Notes: generated from the letters alone by a model not told the origin. Shown: positions 56,639 to 64,000, numbered from the stretch's first letter. The stretch is 64,000 bases of DNA from Nocardia mikamii NBRC 108933 (GCF_001613505.1 NZ_BDCM01000014.1:62001-126000), one strand, 5' to 3'. A program made the numbers and translations.

Positions 56639-57502
56639 TCATGGGAGCGTGAGGATTTCGGCGCCTTCCTCGGTCACGACCAGCGTGTGCTCGAATTGCG
56701 CGGTCCACCGGCGGTCCTTGGTGACCACGGTCCAGCCGTCGTCCCAGATCTCGTAATCGATACCGCCGAGGTTGATCATCGGCTCGATGGTGAAGGTCAT
56801 GCCCGGCTCGATGACCGATTCGATGGCGGGCTGGTCGTAGTGCAGGATCACCAGGCCGCTGTGAAAGGTCGGGCCGACACCGTGGCCGGTGAAGTCGCGG
56901 ACCACGCCGTAGCCGAAACGGTTCGCATACGACTCGATGACGCGCCCGATCACGTTCAGCGCACGACCGGGCCGGACCGCCTTGATGGCCCGCATGGTGG
57001 CCTCGTGGGTGCGCTCCACCAGCAGCCGGGCCTCCTCGTCGACGTCACCGGCGAGGAAGGTGGCGTTGGTATCGCCGTGCACGCCGTTGATGTAGGCCGT
57101 GACGTCGATGTTGACGATGTCACCGTCCTCGATCACCGTGGAGTCCGGAATGCCGTGGCAGATCACCTCGTTCAGCGAGGTGCAGCAGGATTTGGGGAAG
57201 CCCTTGTAACCCAGGGTCGACGGGTAGGCCCCGTGATCGCACAGATACTCGTGCACGACCGCGTCGAGGTGATCGGTGGTGACGCCCGGGGCGACGGCTT
57301 TACCGGCCTCCTGCAGCGCCTGGGCGGCCAGTTTGCTCGCCAGCCGCATCTTCTCGATGGTCTCCGGCGTCTGCACCCACGGTTCGCGGCCCTCGTTCAC
57401 GGTCTTCTTCCACGCGTACTCCGGCCGCTCGATCGAGCGCGGCACCTCGCGCACGGGCGAGAGCGTTCCGGGGGCGAGCGGCTTGCGGGTGCGCACAGAC
57501 AT
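56639..57502 (-). CDS. map: methionine aminopeptidase, type I
   Basis: A 287-residue MetAP (MapB of mycobacteria, Rv2861c) that removes the initiator Met. The metal ligands sit in DIVNIDVTAYINGVHGDTN, FTGHGVGPTFH, FTIEPM and TAQFEHT. The N-terminal 40 residues contain the SH3-binding-like Pro segment typical of actinobacterial type 1c enzymes. The gene lies between the DUF4254 gene and cobQ. Confidence 0.96.
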   Translation of the reverse strand: MSVRTRKPLAPGTLSPVREVPRSIERPEYAWKKTVNEGREPWVQTPETIEKMRLASKLAAQALQEAGKAVAPGVTTDHLDAVVHEYLCDHGAYPSTLGYKGFPKSCCTSLNEVICHGIPDSTVIEDGDIVNIDVTAYINGVHGDTNATFLAGDVDEEARLLVERTHEATMRAIKAVRPGRALNVIGRVIESYANRFGYGVVRDFTGHGVGPTFHSGLVILHYDQPAIESVIEPGMTFTIEPMINLGGIDYEIWDDGWTVVTKDRRWTAQFEHTLVVTEEGAEILTLP

Positions 57503-57561
57503 GTATCCAGACTATCCGCCCCGGGGCGAGGCCACGGCGGCGACGCCGCTGTGCGCTGCGG

Positions 57562-57993
57562 TTACCGGGCGGGCGGCGCGGTGACGCCGCTGACGAGGTC
57601 GGTATAGCCGTCGACCAGTTCGGCGAGGTGGTACCAGTGCTTGTGGGTGGTGTCGCTGCGGGCGCCGTCGCGGTCGATGGCGCGGTTGGCGGCGACCCAG
57701 CTGCCGGCCATGCGGTCCACCATCGGCCCGAGGACGTCGGTGCGCAGCGCGACGCCGGTGCGATAACCCGGCAGTTCGCGTTCAACCCATTCGTTGATGT
57801 CGTCGATGAGTTCACCGCGGCGGCAGTCGATTTCCGCGATGAGAATCGGGTCGGCGACCTGCGCGCGCCGGGTGTGCAGGTCGGCCAGCGCCCGGGCGGA
57901 CCGCAACAGTTCGCGGTCCTGGAATCGCCGACCTTGGAAGGCGCACAACAATTGCGGGGCTGCGGGTAACGCACTGGCAATCGAAGTCGTCAT
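57562..57993 (-). CDS. DUF4254 family protein
   Basis: A 143-residue helical protein of the DUF4254 family, of unknown function. It shows ELLRSARALADLHTRRAQVADP, then CRRGELIDDINEWVERELP and THKHWYHLAELVDGYTDLV. The ATG at 57993 is selected over an ATG 45 residues upstream because the intervening region has no family-like sequence and contains a palindrome. It lies 59 bases upstream of map on the same strand. Confidence 0.78.
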   Translation of the reverse strand: MTTSIASALPAAPQLLCAFQGRRFQDRELLRSARALADLHTRRAQVADPILIAEIDCRRGELIDDINEWVERELPGYRTGVALRTDVLGPMVDRMAGSWVAANRAIDRDGARSDTTHKHWYHLAELVDGYTDLVSGVTAPPAR

Positions 57994-58081
57994 CGTCGCA
58001 CCGTCATCACTGATCTCCGGATTTCGCTCGTCCGTCGTTCGGATCGAATGTGGCGAATTCAAGGGTAGATCGGATTCTGCT

Positions 58082-58095
58082 CTTGCATATGCAAG
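58082..58095. promoter_or_regulatory. palindrome upstream of the DUF4254 gene
   Basis: CTTGCATATGCAAG is a perfect 14-base palindrome about 90 bases before the DUF4254 start. A further CGCAAG and TTGCG half-site pair follow within 15 bases. It is a likely operator. The 281-base gap it sits in (57994-58274) has no gene I can support. Confidence 0.5.
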
Positions 58096-58274
58096 AACGC
58101 AAGATTGCGTCCGCATTGCTGGAATCACGGTGTGGTCACAGTCTTCTCGACCTCAGGATATGCCAGCGACGTGCGATGATGCCTCGAGAACGACTGTGCT
58201 GGTAATCATTTCACGGGCCGTTCGCCCACGGCCGGAACCCGCGACGGCGCGTCGGCAGTGATCACGCGACGCAC

Positions 58275-58889
58275 TCAGTGTGGCGACAAACCACGCAAAA
58301 CGATCGCCATACCACCGCGAAATTCCTCCTCGGCCGAGATGTCGCGGGCGTGCGCGGCGGTTTCGACGAGGTACGGATACTCGTCTGTCGGCAACGTAGT
58401 GATCGCCGTCGTGCCCGCACCACCGATCGCGGCATGGTGTTCGTTCTCCAGGCTGCCGAGCAGGAAGGCCACCAGCGTTCGCTGAGCTATCACTCGCTCC
58501 CGCCCCGTGAAACCGCCCGTGGTGAGTGCGGCGAGGGTGGCGTCCATCCATCGCAGTGCGGCCGGACTCGCGTGCCGATGTCGCGGCACCAGCGGGGCCA
58601 CCGCCGGATGCGCCGCGACCGCGGCCCGCATGCGCTCGAGCAGTACCGCGATCGCCGCCCGCCACTCGGCGTCGACGGGGGTGGACACGTCGACGTCGCC
58701 GAGCACCCGGTCGACGATCAGCACTTCGAGAGCTTCCCGGTCGGCCACGTAGCGATACAGCGCCATGGTGGCCATGCCCAGTTCGGCGGCCACCGCGCGC
58801 ATGGTCAGCCCGGACAGGCCCACGCGGTCGATCACAGCGAGGGCCGCCGTCGAGAGGTCCGCGGTGGTCAGCGAGCGAGGGCGGGGCAC
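58275..58889 (-). CDS. TetR-family transcriptional regulator
   Basis: A 204-residue repressor. The N-terminal helix-turn-helix includes TMRAVAAELGMATMALYRYVADREALEVLI, and the rest is the helical ligand domain. The GTG at 58889 starts the family-like sequence. It is divergent from the peroxiredoxin-like gene across 75 bases holding two inverted repeats, so it probably controls that gene and itself. The ligand is unknown. Confidence 0.9.
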   Translation of the reverse strand: MPRPRSLTTADLSTAALAVIDRVGLSGLTMRAVAAELGMATMALYRYVADREALEVLIVDRVLGDVDVSTPVDAEWRAAIAVLLERMRAAVAAHPAVAPLVPRHRHASPAALRWMDATLAALTTGGFTGRERVIAQRTLVAFLLGSLENEHHAAIGGAGTTAITTLPTDEYPYLVETAAHARDISAEEEFRGGMAIVLRGLSPH

Positions 58890-58898
58890 GGATTGACA

Positions 58899-58945
58899 GC
58901 GTACAAGATACGCGCATACTGGTCCGTAGGCGTACGAGGTACACC
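58899..58945. promoter_or_regulatory. candidate TetR operators in the divergent region
   Basis: GCGTA-CAAGA-TACGC (58899-58913) and GGcGTAC-GAG-GTACaCC (58929-58945) are two inverted repeats between the divergent starts. The TetR protein encoded next door is the natural candidate to bind them. Confidence 0.45.
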
Positions 58946-58964
58946 TATCTACCGAGGAGCATGC

Positions 58965-59519
58965 ATGTCGGCACCCACCACCATCGCGAGCCGGACCCTG
59001 ACCGCGGTCACCGGCGAACCGATTCCCGTCCCGGATCCCGATCGCCTGATTCATCTGCAATTCCGCCGGTTCGCCGGATGTCCCATCTGTCATCGCCATC
59101 TGCGCACCTTCGTCACCCGGCATGCCGAAATCGCCGCCGCCGGAATCCGCGAGGTCGCCGTCTTCCATTCCGCGGCAACCGAATTGACCGACTATGCCGC
59201 CGATATCCCCTTCGACCTGATCGCCGACCCGCACAAGACGCTGTATCGCGAATTCGGCGTGGAATCCGCGCCTCGCGCACTGCTGCATCCGCGGGCGTGG
59301 CCCGGTATCGCACTGGCGATCGGCAGCGCCGTCGGCCCGATGGCACGCGGCGAACAACCCACACCCCGCGGCACCCCACAGGGTGGCCGCCTCGGGCTGC
59401 CCGCCGATTTCCTCATCGCCTCCGACGGATCCCTCGCCGCCTCCCACTACGGCACCCACGCCGACGACCAGTGGACGGTCGACGAATTGCTCTCCCACGC
59501 AGAGGAACTCCGCCCATGA
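58965..59519 (+). CDS. peroxiredoxin-like family protein (AhpC/TSA fold)
   Basis: A 184-residue thioredoxin-fold protein. The active-site region reads FAGCPICHRHL, a CxxC pair, not the single peroxidatic Cys of AhpC. HSAATELTDYAADIPFDLIADPHKTLYREFGV is the following family segment, read in parts. GAGGAG precedes the ATG. It probably reduces a peroxide or disulfide. The pairing with a divergent TetR gene suggests induction by a toxic compound. Confidence 0.82.
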   Translation: MSAPTTIASRTLTAVTGEPIPVPDPDRLIHLQFRRFAGCPICHRHLRTFVTRHAEIAAAGIREVAVFHSAATELTDYAADIPFDLIADPHKTLYREFGVESAPRALLHPRAWPGIALAIGSAVGPMARGEQPTPRGTPQGGRLGLPADFLIASDGSLAASHYGTHADDQWTVDELLSHAEELRP

Positions 59520-59587
59520 CGATCTCGAAGCGGGACCGAGATCCCCCGGCTGATCCCACCGCCGGCGGCTGAGCCGGTCCGGGCGGC

Positions 59588-59824
59588 TCAGTGCGTGCTC
59601 GCGTGCTTCTCCCAGATCCGCACCTTGCTCGGCGCCACGGCCGTGATGCGTTGCCCGCCGGTGGCCGTGGTGCGGACCGCGTCACCGGCGGACAGGGTGG
59701 TCTGCCCGGGCGATCGCGGATATTCCCGGGAGGGCACGATCGCGCCGGGACCTGCGGGGCGGGCGGTATGCTCGCCCGACCGTTCCCATATCCGTGGAAC
59801 GTGCTCCAGCGTCCCGAATCTCAC
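59588..59824 (-). CDS. possible small protein divergent from the XRE regulator
   Basis: An open frame of up to 78 residues from a GTG at 59824. Codon third positions are strongly G/C over the last 65 codons. The C-terminal half looks like a small beta domain (GQTTLSAGDAVRTTATGG, SKVRIWEKH). No ribosome site is evident at 59824, and a GTG at 59735 would give a 49-residue form. It lies upstream of, and divergent from, the XRE-DUF5753 gene. I do not recognise the family, and this could be a chance frame. Confidence 0.42.
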   Translation of the reverse strand: MRFGTLEHVPRIWERSGEHTARPAGPGAIVPSREYPRSPGQTTLSAGDAVRTTATGGQRITAVAPSKVRIWEKHASTH

Positions 59825-59841
59825 AAGGGAGTACGCGCGCG

Positions 59842-60705
59842 ATGGCAGGTAAACGCACGGTGCTGACGGTTCAGCTGCGACGGCTCGCCGCACTGCTGTC
59901 GGAGATGCGTGAGCAGGCGGGGATCAGCAAGGAAGTGGTCAGCGCCCGCACCGGCATCAACGTCACCACGCTCTACCGGATCGAAACCGCGCAGGCGCGC
60001 CCGCAGCGACGCACCCTCACCGCGATGCTCGACCTGTACGGCATCGGCGAACCCCAACGCTCCGACGCGGTGCAGTTGCTGATGGAGGCGCAGAAGCCGG
60101 GCATGTCGCGCCCGTTCGAGGCGGCCGTCTCGGAGGTCTACGCCGCCTACATCAACTTCGAGACCGAGGCGCTGTCGGCGCGACTGTTCCAGACCTCGTT
60201 CATCCCCGGCCTGCTGCAGACCGAGCGCTACGCGTGGGCCGTCCTGGACACCGCGATGCCGAAGGTCGAGACCTCGGTGATCGAACAGCGCCTGCGGGCC
60301 CGGGTGGAGCGCTCCAAGGTGCTGACCCGGGACGGGAATCCGCTGGAGTTGTGGGTGGTCCTCGACGAGGCCGCGATCCGCCGGGTGGTCGGCGGGCCGG
60401 AGGTGATGCGCGAACAGTTGCTGCGGCTCACCGAGGACACCGACAAACGCAATGTCATCCTGCAGGTGCTGCCGTTCGGCGCGGGTGCGCATCCGGCGAT
60501 GGTCGGCTCCTTCGTCGTCCTCGACTTCCCTGATCCGGCCGACCCCGAACTGGTCTATGTCGAAGGGATCGCCGGCGACGATATCGTCGAGGGCCACAAC
60601 GAGATTCGGCGCTTCGGCGTGATGTTCGACCAACTGCGCGCGATGGCATTGAGTCCGCGCGATTCCGCGGAGATGATCAACGAGATCGCCGACGGCCTGC
60701 GCTGA
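59842..60705 (+). CDS. XRE-family regulator with DUF5753 domain
   Basis: A 287-residue helix-turn-helix protein. Residues 8-70 are an XRE HTH (EMREQAGISKEVVSARTGINVTTLYRIE). The remainder is a DUF5753-type C-terminal domain (FIPGLLQTERYAWAVLDTAMP, NVILQVLPFGAGAHPAMVGSFVVLDF). In Streptomyces and other actinomycetes such proteins pair with small DUF397 proteins in toxin-antitoxin-like or developmental switches. No DUF397 gene is next to it here. AGGGAG lies about ten bases before the ATG. Confidence 0.9.
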   Translation: MAGKRTVLTVQLRRLAALLSEMREQAGISKEVVSARTGINVTTLYRIETAQARPQRRTLTAMLDLYGIGEPQRSDAVQLLMEAQKPGMSRPFEAAVSEVYAAYINFETEALSARLFQTSFIPGLLQTERYAWAVLDTAMPKVETSVIEQRLRARVERSKVLTRDGNPLELWVVLDEAAIRRVVGGPEVMREQLLRLTEDTDKRNVILQVLPFGAGAHPAMVGSFVVLDFPDPADPELVYVEGIAGDDIVEGHNEIRRFGVMFDQLRAMALSPRDSAEMINEIADGLR

Positions 60706-60726
60706 GCGACGCCGCGCGGCCCCCGC

Positions 60727-61548
60727 TCACTGCCGGCTGGCACGCCGGAATCCGACCGCCGCCGGCACCGCGAACACCACCATCGCCCCCACCGACCATC
60801 CCACCGTCGCCCACAGCGGCCCGAGTGCCGGCTCCCCGAGCGCCAGCGCACGCATCGAGTCGATGGCCGTGGACATCGGCTGATGGGCCACGATCGGCTG
60901 CGCCCACGCGGGATAGGCGACCAGCGGGACGAAGCCGGTGCTGAAGAACATCAGCAGCGACGATCCGAGCGAAATGGCCTCCACCACGAACGTTTTCGCC
61001 GAAAACACCGCCACCGCCGTCACCATGGTGGCGAATCCGATTCCGTAGAGCAGCGGCACCCCGAGCACCGCGAGCGCGGTGGCGGGACGGTGGAACCGGA
61101 AACCGAGCGCCATGCCCACCGCGAAGAGCACCACCGTGCAGACCACGATCCGGGCGACCTCGGCGAGCAGCCGCGACAGCAACCCCGAGGCGCGATGGAC
61201 CGGCAGCGCCCAGAAGCGGCCCAGCAGACCCGCATCGCGTTCGCGGCCCAGCGTCACCGCCCCGGCCAGCGATCCCGACATCACCGACACCACGGTCACC
61301 ATCGGCACCGAACCGTAGAGCGCGTCGACCCCCGAGAACGACGTGATCTGCCGGCCGAGCACCGTATTCAGCATCACCAGCAGCAGCGCCGGGAACACCA
61401 GGATCTGCGCCATCGTGAGCGGATCGCGGCGCCAGCGCCGCAACAACCGGCCGGTCTGCACCAGGGTCTGCGGCAGCAGATACCGCCAGCGCTCGGTATC
61501 CACGTGCACGGTCGCCAGTTCGCGCACCGCGGTATCCGCCGCCGTCAT
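60727..61548 (-). CDS. ABC-2 type permease (DrrC-like)
   Basis: A 273-residue ABC-2 membrane subunit with six helices, resembling DrrB/DrrC daunorubicin-type exporters. QILVFPALLLVMLNTVLG lies in the first helix, and GRERDAGLLGRFWALPVHRASGLLSRLL is the conserved cytoplasmic coupling segment, read in parts. The ATG overlaps the stop of the upstream permease by four bases. No ATP-binding gene is adjacent. Confidence 0.87.
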   Translation of the reverse strand: MTAADTAVRELATVHVDTERWRYLLPQTLVQTGRLLRRWRRDPLTMAQILVFPALLLVMLNTVLGRQITSFSGVDALYGSVPMVTVVSVMSGSLAGAVTLGRERDAGLLGRFWALPVHRASGLLSRLLAEVARIVVCTVVLFAVGMALGFRFHRPATALAVLGVPLLYGIGFATMVTAVAVFSAKTFVVEAISLGSSLLMFFSTGFVPLVAYPAWAQPIVAHQPMSTAIDSMRALALGEPALGPLWATVGWSVGAMVVFAVPAAVGFRRASRQ

Positions 61549-62378
61549 CGCTGCCGCCGTACGGCCAGCACCACCGACCCGCCGCCGAAAACCAGCAGCC
61601 CGGACACCGTCCACACCACCCCCGGCCCGATCGTGGACCAGTCCACCGCCGTCGCGAAGCCCGGCTTGTCACCCGCGAGCGCCCGCATCGCGTCGACGAA
61701 CTGCGACACCGGCTGATTCCGCGCGAAACCCTGAATCCACGGCGGGAATTGCGAGGCCGGCGCGAACCCCGTGGACACCATGCCGAGGATCAATTGCGGC
61801 AGCATCAGCACCTGGGTGGTGGCCTCCGGCGATTTCGACAGCGCGCCCAGCAGGTCACCGAACAGTCCCAGCATCACCCCGACCGACACCGAGAACAAGA
61901 CGAAACCCAGTGTCTCCCAGAGACTTCCGCCGAAACGAAAGCCGATCACGCCCGCGGCCAGCAGGGCCGCCACCAATGCGATCACGATGCGGTATCCGGT
62001 GGCGGCGGTGCGGGCGATCAGCGGCGCGATCGGCGGAATCGGCATGGTCGCGAGCCGGGCATCGAGACCGTCGCGGGCATCGACCGCCGCTTGGAGCGCG
62101 GCCGCGGTCGCGCAGAACGACACCGCCTGCATGACGATCATCGGCATCAGGAACTGGGCGTAGCTGCTCGCCCCGTGCCCGGCGAAACTCATCACCCGAT
62201 TCAGCGGTACGTAGAACCCCAGGGTGAACACCGTCGGCGCCAGCACCGCCGTCAACACCTCGCCGTTGCGCAGCGACGGCCGGATCTGGCGCCGGGTGAG
62301 CACCCAGCACGGCAGCCACCAGCCGCGCAGCACGGCATGCGCGCCCCGCCGCGGCATCGCCTGGATTCGCACGGTCAT
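61545..62378 (-). CDS. ABC-2 type permease (DrrB-like)
   Basis: A 277-residue ABC-2 permease with six helices, the first gene of a two-permease unit. It shows LTAVLAPTVFTLGFYVPLN, DARDGLDARLATMPIPPIAPLIARTAATG, read in parts, and a closing TGFAPASQFPPWIQGFARNQPVSQFVDAMRAL, again in parts. It probably forms a heterodimer with the next product. A 16-base palindrome about 100 bases upstream may be its operator. The ATPase must be encoded elsewhere if the exporter works. Confidence 0.87.
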   Translation of the reverse strand: MTVRIQAMPRRGAHAVLRGWWLPCWVLTRRQIRPSLRNGEVLTAVLAPTVFTLGFYVPLNRVMSFAGHGASSYAQFLMPMIVMQAVSFCATAAALQAAVDARDGLDARLATMPIPPIAPLIARTAATGYRIVIALVAALLAAGVIGFRFGGSLWETLGFVLFSVSVGVMLGLFGDLLGALSKSPEATTQVLMLPQLILGMVSTGFAPASQFPPWIQGFARNQPVSQFVDAMRALAGDKPGFATAVDWSTIGPGVVWTVSGLLVFGGGSVVLAVRRQR

Positions 62379-62475
62379 CGCATGCTCCGTTCGCGCCCGG
62401 TCGGCATCGGTCCATCACACCAGATCCGGGGCCGCCTCGGCGCGATCTCCGGACAAGCGAGGTCCGTTTCGCGAT

Positions 62476-62506
62476 GTATGTCGCGACATACCGGGTCTCG
62501 TCCCGG
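62476..62506. promoter_or_regulatory. 16-base palindrome upstream of the permease pair
   Basis: GTATGTCGCGACATAC (62476-62491) is a perfect palindrome of the type bound by TetR regulators. A CCGGG-N6-CCCGG stem (62491-62506) is joined to it. It lies between the permease genes and the divergent nitrobindin-like gene. Confidence 0.6.
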
Positions 62507-62557
62507 ACGAACCGGACCGGCCCGCGTGGTCCTCCCACCCTCGGCGGCGCGGGGAAC

Positions 62558-62570
62558 TAAGCTGTGCGCC
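62558..62570 (+). promoter_or_regulatory. -10 element for a leaderless nitrobindin-like transcript
   Basis: TAAGCT at 62558-62563 lies seven bases before the GTG at 62571, as seen at sirR. No ribosome site is present. Confidence 0.5.
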
Positions 62571-63077
62571 GTGCTCGAACCCCAGCCCGCTGTCGCGCCC
62601 CATCCGGATATCGCCCATCTGGCTCCGCTGCTGGGCACCTGGCGGGGCTCCGGTCACGGGGAGTACCCGACCATCGAGCCGTTCGACTATCACGAGGAAA
62701 TCCGGTTCGGCCATGTCGGCCGGCCGTTCCTCACCTATCGGCAGCGCACCCGCCACGCCGGCGACGGCCGCTCGCTGCACGCCGAGACCGGCTATCTGCG
62801 CTCGATCGGCGCGGACCGGGTCGAGCTGATCCTGGCCCACCCCACCGGTATCACCGAGATCTGCGAAGGGCGGATCGCCGTCGCCGAGGACGGGCTGCGG
62901 CTCGAACTCGATTCCACTCACATCGGCAACTCCAGTACGGCGAAATCTGTCACCGCGCTGGGCCGCTCGATCCATCTGTCCGGGGACACGATCGACTACA
63001 AACTGCGGATGGCTGCCGTCGGGCAACCGAAGCAACACCATCTGTCGGCCAGCTTGCACCGAGCTGAACAGAATTAG
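62571..63077 (+). CDS. nitrobindin-like heme protein (peroxynitrite isomerase family)
   Basis: A 168-residue beta-barrel protein of the nitrobindin/THAP4-like group. The signature LLGTWRGSGHGEYP lies near residues 20-33, followed by EIRFGHVGRPFLTY. A His that could bind heme is in ASLHR near the C terminus. Mycobacterial members convert peroxynitrite to nitrate. The start is a GTG with a -10 element seven bases upstream, suggesting leaderless expression. Confidence 0.85.
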   Translation: MLEPQPAVAPHPDIAHLAPLLGTWRGSGHGEYPTIEPFDYHEEIRFGHVGRPFLTYRQRTRHAGDGRSLHAETGYLRSIGADRVELILAHPTGITEICEGRIAVAEDGLRLELDSTHIGNSSTAKSVTALGRSIHLSGDTIDYKLRMAAVGQPKQHHLSASLHRAEQN

Positions 63078-63245
63078 AAATTGAAGGTGTAACCAGGCTT
63101 TTCATGGCCTTTTCCGCTGCGCATTCCGGCACAGGGGGTTGTCGGCGCGCGGTTCGCCGGTTTACGGTTTTCCAGGTCGGCTAATAGTCGGCGAACCCGA
63201 TGGTTCGATGCCAGTGGCTCTCACTCACCGACAAGGGAGAAGACC

Positions 63246-63401
63246 ATGAAGCGTTCGACGCTCACGCTGATCACCGCGGGGATGATCCTCGCCGGGACCG
63301 GGGCCGTGGAGATTCTGGGAGACGGTTCGGCCGGGGCGTCACCCCCGACCGAGCACGCGACCTCGGCCACCGTCGGTGGAACGGAGGTGCAGGGACAATA
63401 A
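63246..63401 (+). CDS. small secreted peptide
   Basis: A 51-residue peptide with a signal peptide: a basic start (MKRS), a hydrophobic core of about 15 residues and likely cleavage near AGAS. The mature part is only about 20 residues, polar and without Cys. AGGGAGA precedes the ATG, and a perfect terminator lies downstream. No family is recognised. The leader upstream contains an inverted repeat GGTTCGCCG/CGGCGAACC (63151-63159 and 63189-63197). Confidence 0.6.
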   Translation: MKRSTLTLITAGMILAGTGAVEILGDGSAGASPPTEHATSATVGGTEVQGQ

Positions 63402-63431
63402 ACGGCACCCGAACTACACACCTTTCACCCC

Positions 63432-63462
63432 CGTGACCGGACGCGCCGAGCGTCCGGTCACG
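63432..63462. terminator. bidirectional terminator after the small peptide gene
   Basis: CGTGACCGGACGC (63432-63444) and its exact complement (63450-63462) form a 13-base stem with a five-base loop. ATTGTTTC follows. It also serves the convergent penicillin-binding protein gene. Confidence 0.75.
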
Positions 63463-63468
63463 ATTGTT

Positions 63469-64000
63469 TCAGGCACTCCCCGGTGGCAGAGCCGCCAGCA
63501 TGTCCCTGGTCACCGCGACCGCGTTGTCGGAACTTCCGCCCCGCACCAGCAGTGTGGCCCACGCCAGATCGCCGCGGTAGCCGATGAACCACGAATGAGA
63601 TCCGCCGTCGACCTCCGCCTCACCGGTCTTACCGAACACCTCACCCTGGTCGGCGATCCGCTCCGCGGTACCGCCGGTGACCACCTTGCGCATCATCGCC
63701 TGCAGCCCCTCCACCACCCGCGGCGACAGGCTCGGCCGATCGCCGTGCACGGCCGTCTCGTGCCCGGAGATCAGATACGGCGTCGGCGCCGATCCGTGCG
63801 CGACCGTCGCCGCCACCAGCGCCATGCCGAACGGGCTGACCACCACCTTGCCCTGGCCGATCCCGTCCTCGGTGCGGACCACCTCGTCGTCGGCGCGCGG
63901 CACCGAACCGGACACGGTCGGCAAGCCGGCCACGGTGTAGTCCGGGCCCACGCCCATCCGCGCCGCCGCGTCGGTCAGTGCCGTACCCGGCAGTTCGCTG
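63469..64000 (-). CDS. penicillin-binding protein transpeptidase domain, C-terminal part (partial)
   Basis: The last 176 residues of a class B penicillin-binding protein, probably the Rv2864c-type lipoprotein transpeptidase that cross-links peptidoglycan. The KTG active-site motif is present (FGKTGEAE), followed by WFIGYRGDLAWATLLVRGG, typical of the last strands. The upstream SxxK and SxN motifs lie beyond the right edge of the window. Position after map and cobQ agrees with the mycobacterial order. Confidence 0.88.
   Translation of the reverse strand, partial: SELPGTALTDAAARMGVGPDYTVAGLPTVSGSVPRADDEVVRTEDGIGQGKVVVSPFGMALVAATVAHGSAPTPYLISGHETAVHGDRPSLSPRVVEGLQAMMRKVVTGGTAERIADQGEVFGKTGEAEVDGGSHSWFIGYRGDLAWATLLVRGGSSDNAVAVTRDMLAALPPGSA

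Noticed and set aside
1..64000. tRNA or rRNA genes, insertion sequences, CRISPR arrays, prophage
   Set aside because: No GTTCGAATCC-type T-arm with CCA-end context, transposase-like protein, regularly spaced repeat or phage gene was recognised. A covariance-model tRNA search would be decisive.

Overview
The window is high-GC actinobacterial chromosome and is most likely from Nocardia or a close relative. Three things point there. The gene order follows the Mycobacterium tuberculosis backbone from pepR/pnp (Rv2782c/Rv2783c) through the nusA-infB operon (Rv2837c-Rv2842c), proS, cysG, cobB, cobO and mqo to the penicillin-binding lipoprotein Rv2864c. The phosphopantetheinyl transferase closely resembles Nocardia Npt. 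LGFP-repeat and Ig-like secreted proteins typical of mycolic-acid bacteria are present. This assignment rests on remembered family and synteny knowledge, not on a search.

Layout. 1-5391 is conserved core: pepR (partial), pnp, rpsO, ribF and the DtxR-type regulator sirR. 5458-15572 is an accessory island. It holds a catabolic gene set (tartrate/malate-type dehydrogenase, succinate-semialdehyde-type dehydrogenase, class III aminotransferase, DUF3830 protein, amidase, D-2-hydroxyacid dehydrogenase, two Asp/Glu-racemase-superfamily proteins and a GntR/FCD regulator). A small secreted toxin-like gene overlapping a probable immunity gene lies inside it. 15581-27324 is the core minus-strand truB / pptT / metallophosphoesterase / dinF / nrnA / rbfA / DUF503 / infB / ylxR / nusA / rimP block. 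27715-38445 carries a Tat lipoprotein and ferritin-like pair, an Ig-like secreted protein, proS, yaaA, a membrane-anchored sensor-like protein, an ankyrin protein, an MFS exporter, cysG, an LGFP protein and a PPOX protein. 38532-43509 holds a secreted alpha/beta hydrolase, a DoxX-like membrane protein and a two-gene unit (APH-like kinase plus unknown) preceded by a KstR-like box. 44338-49358 is a B12 cluster (CobE-like, cobB, cobO, chelatase-like AAA/VWA protein). 49413-57993 holds a purN-like gene, an EI24 membrane protein, a GNAT enzyme, mqo, two alpha/beta-hydrolase-fold proteins, cobQ, map and DUF4254. 58275-64000 is more variable: TetR/peroxiredoxin-like pair, XRE-DUF5753 regulator, two ABC-2 permeases without an ATPase, a nitrobindin-like protein, a small secreted peptide and the end of a penicillin-binding protein.

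How the genes work together. The clearest regulatory signal is an identical 15-base sequence, TTGTCAACAATCCGA. It occurs in the two divergent promoter regions of the island (8072-8086 and 13359-13373) and ties the aminotransferase/aldehyde dehydrogenase genes to the hydroxyacid dehydrogenase/isomerase genes under what is probably the local GntR protein. The translation genes form one long minus-strand array. The cobalamin genes are split into two blocks (cysG-cobE-cobB-cobO-chelatase and cobQ). Perfect hairpins separate most convergent gene pairs. I saw no tRNA, rRNA, CRISPR array, insertion sequence or cobalamin riboswitch.
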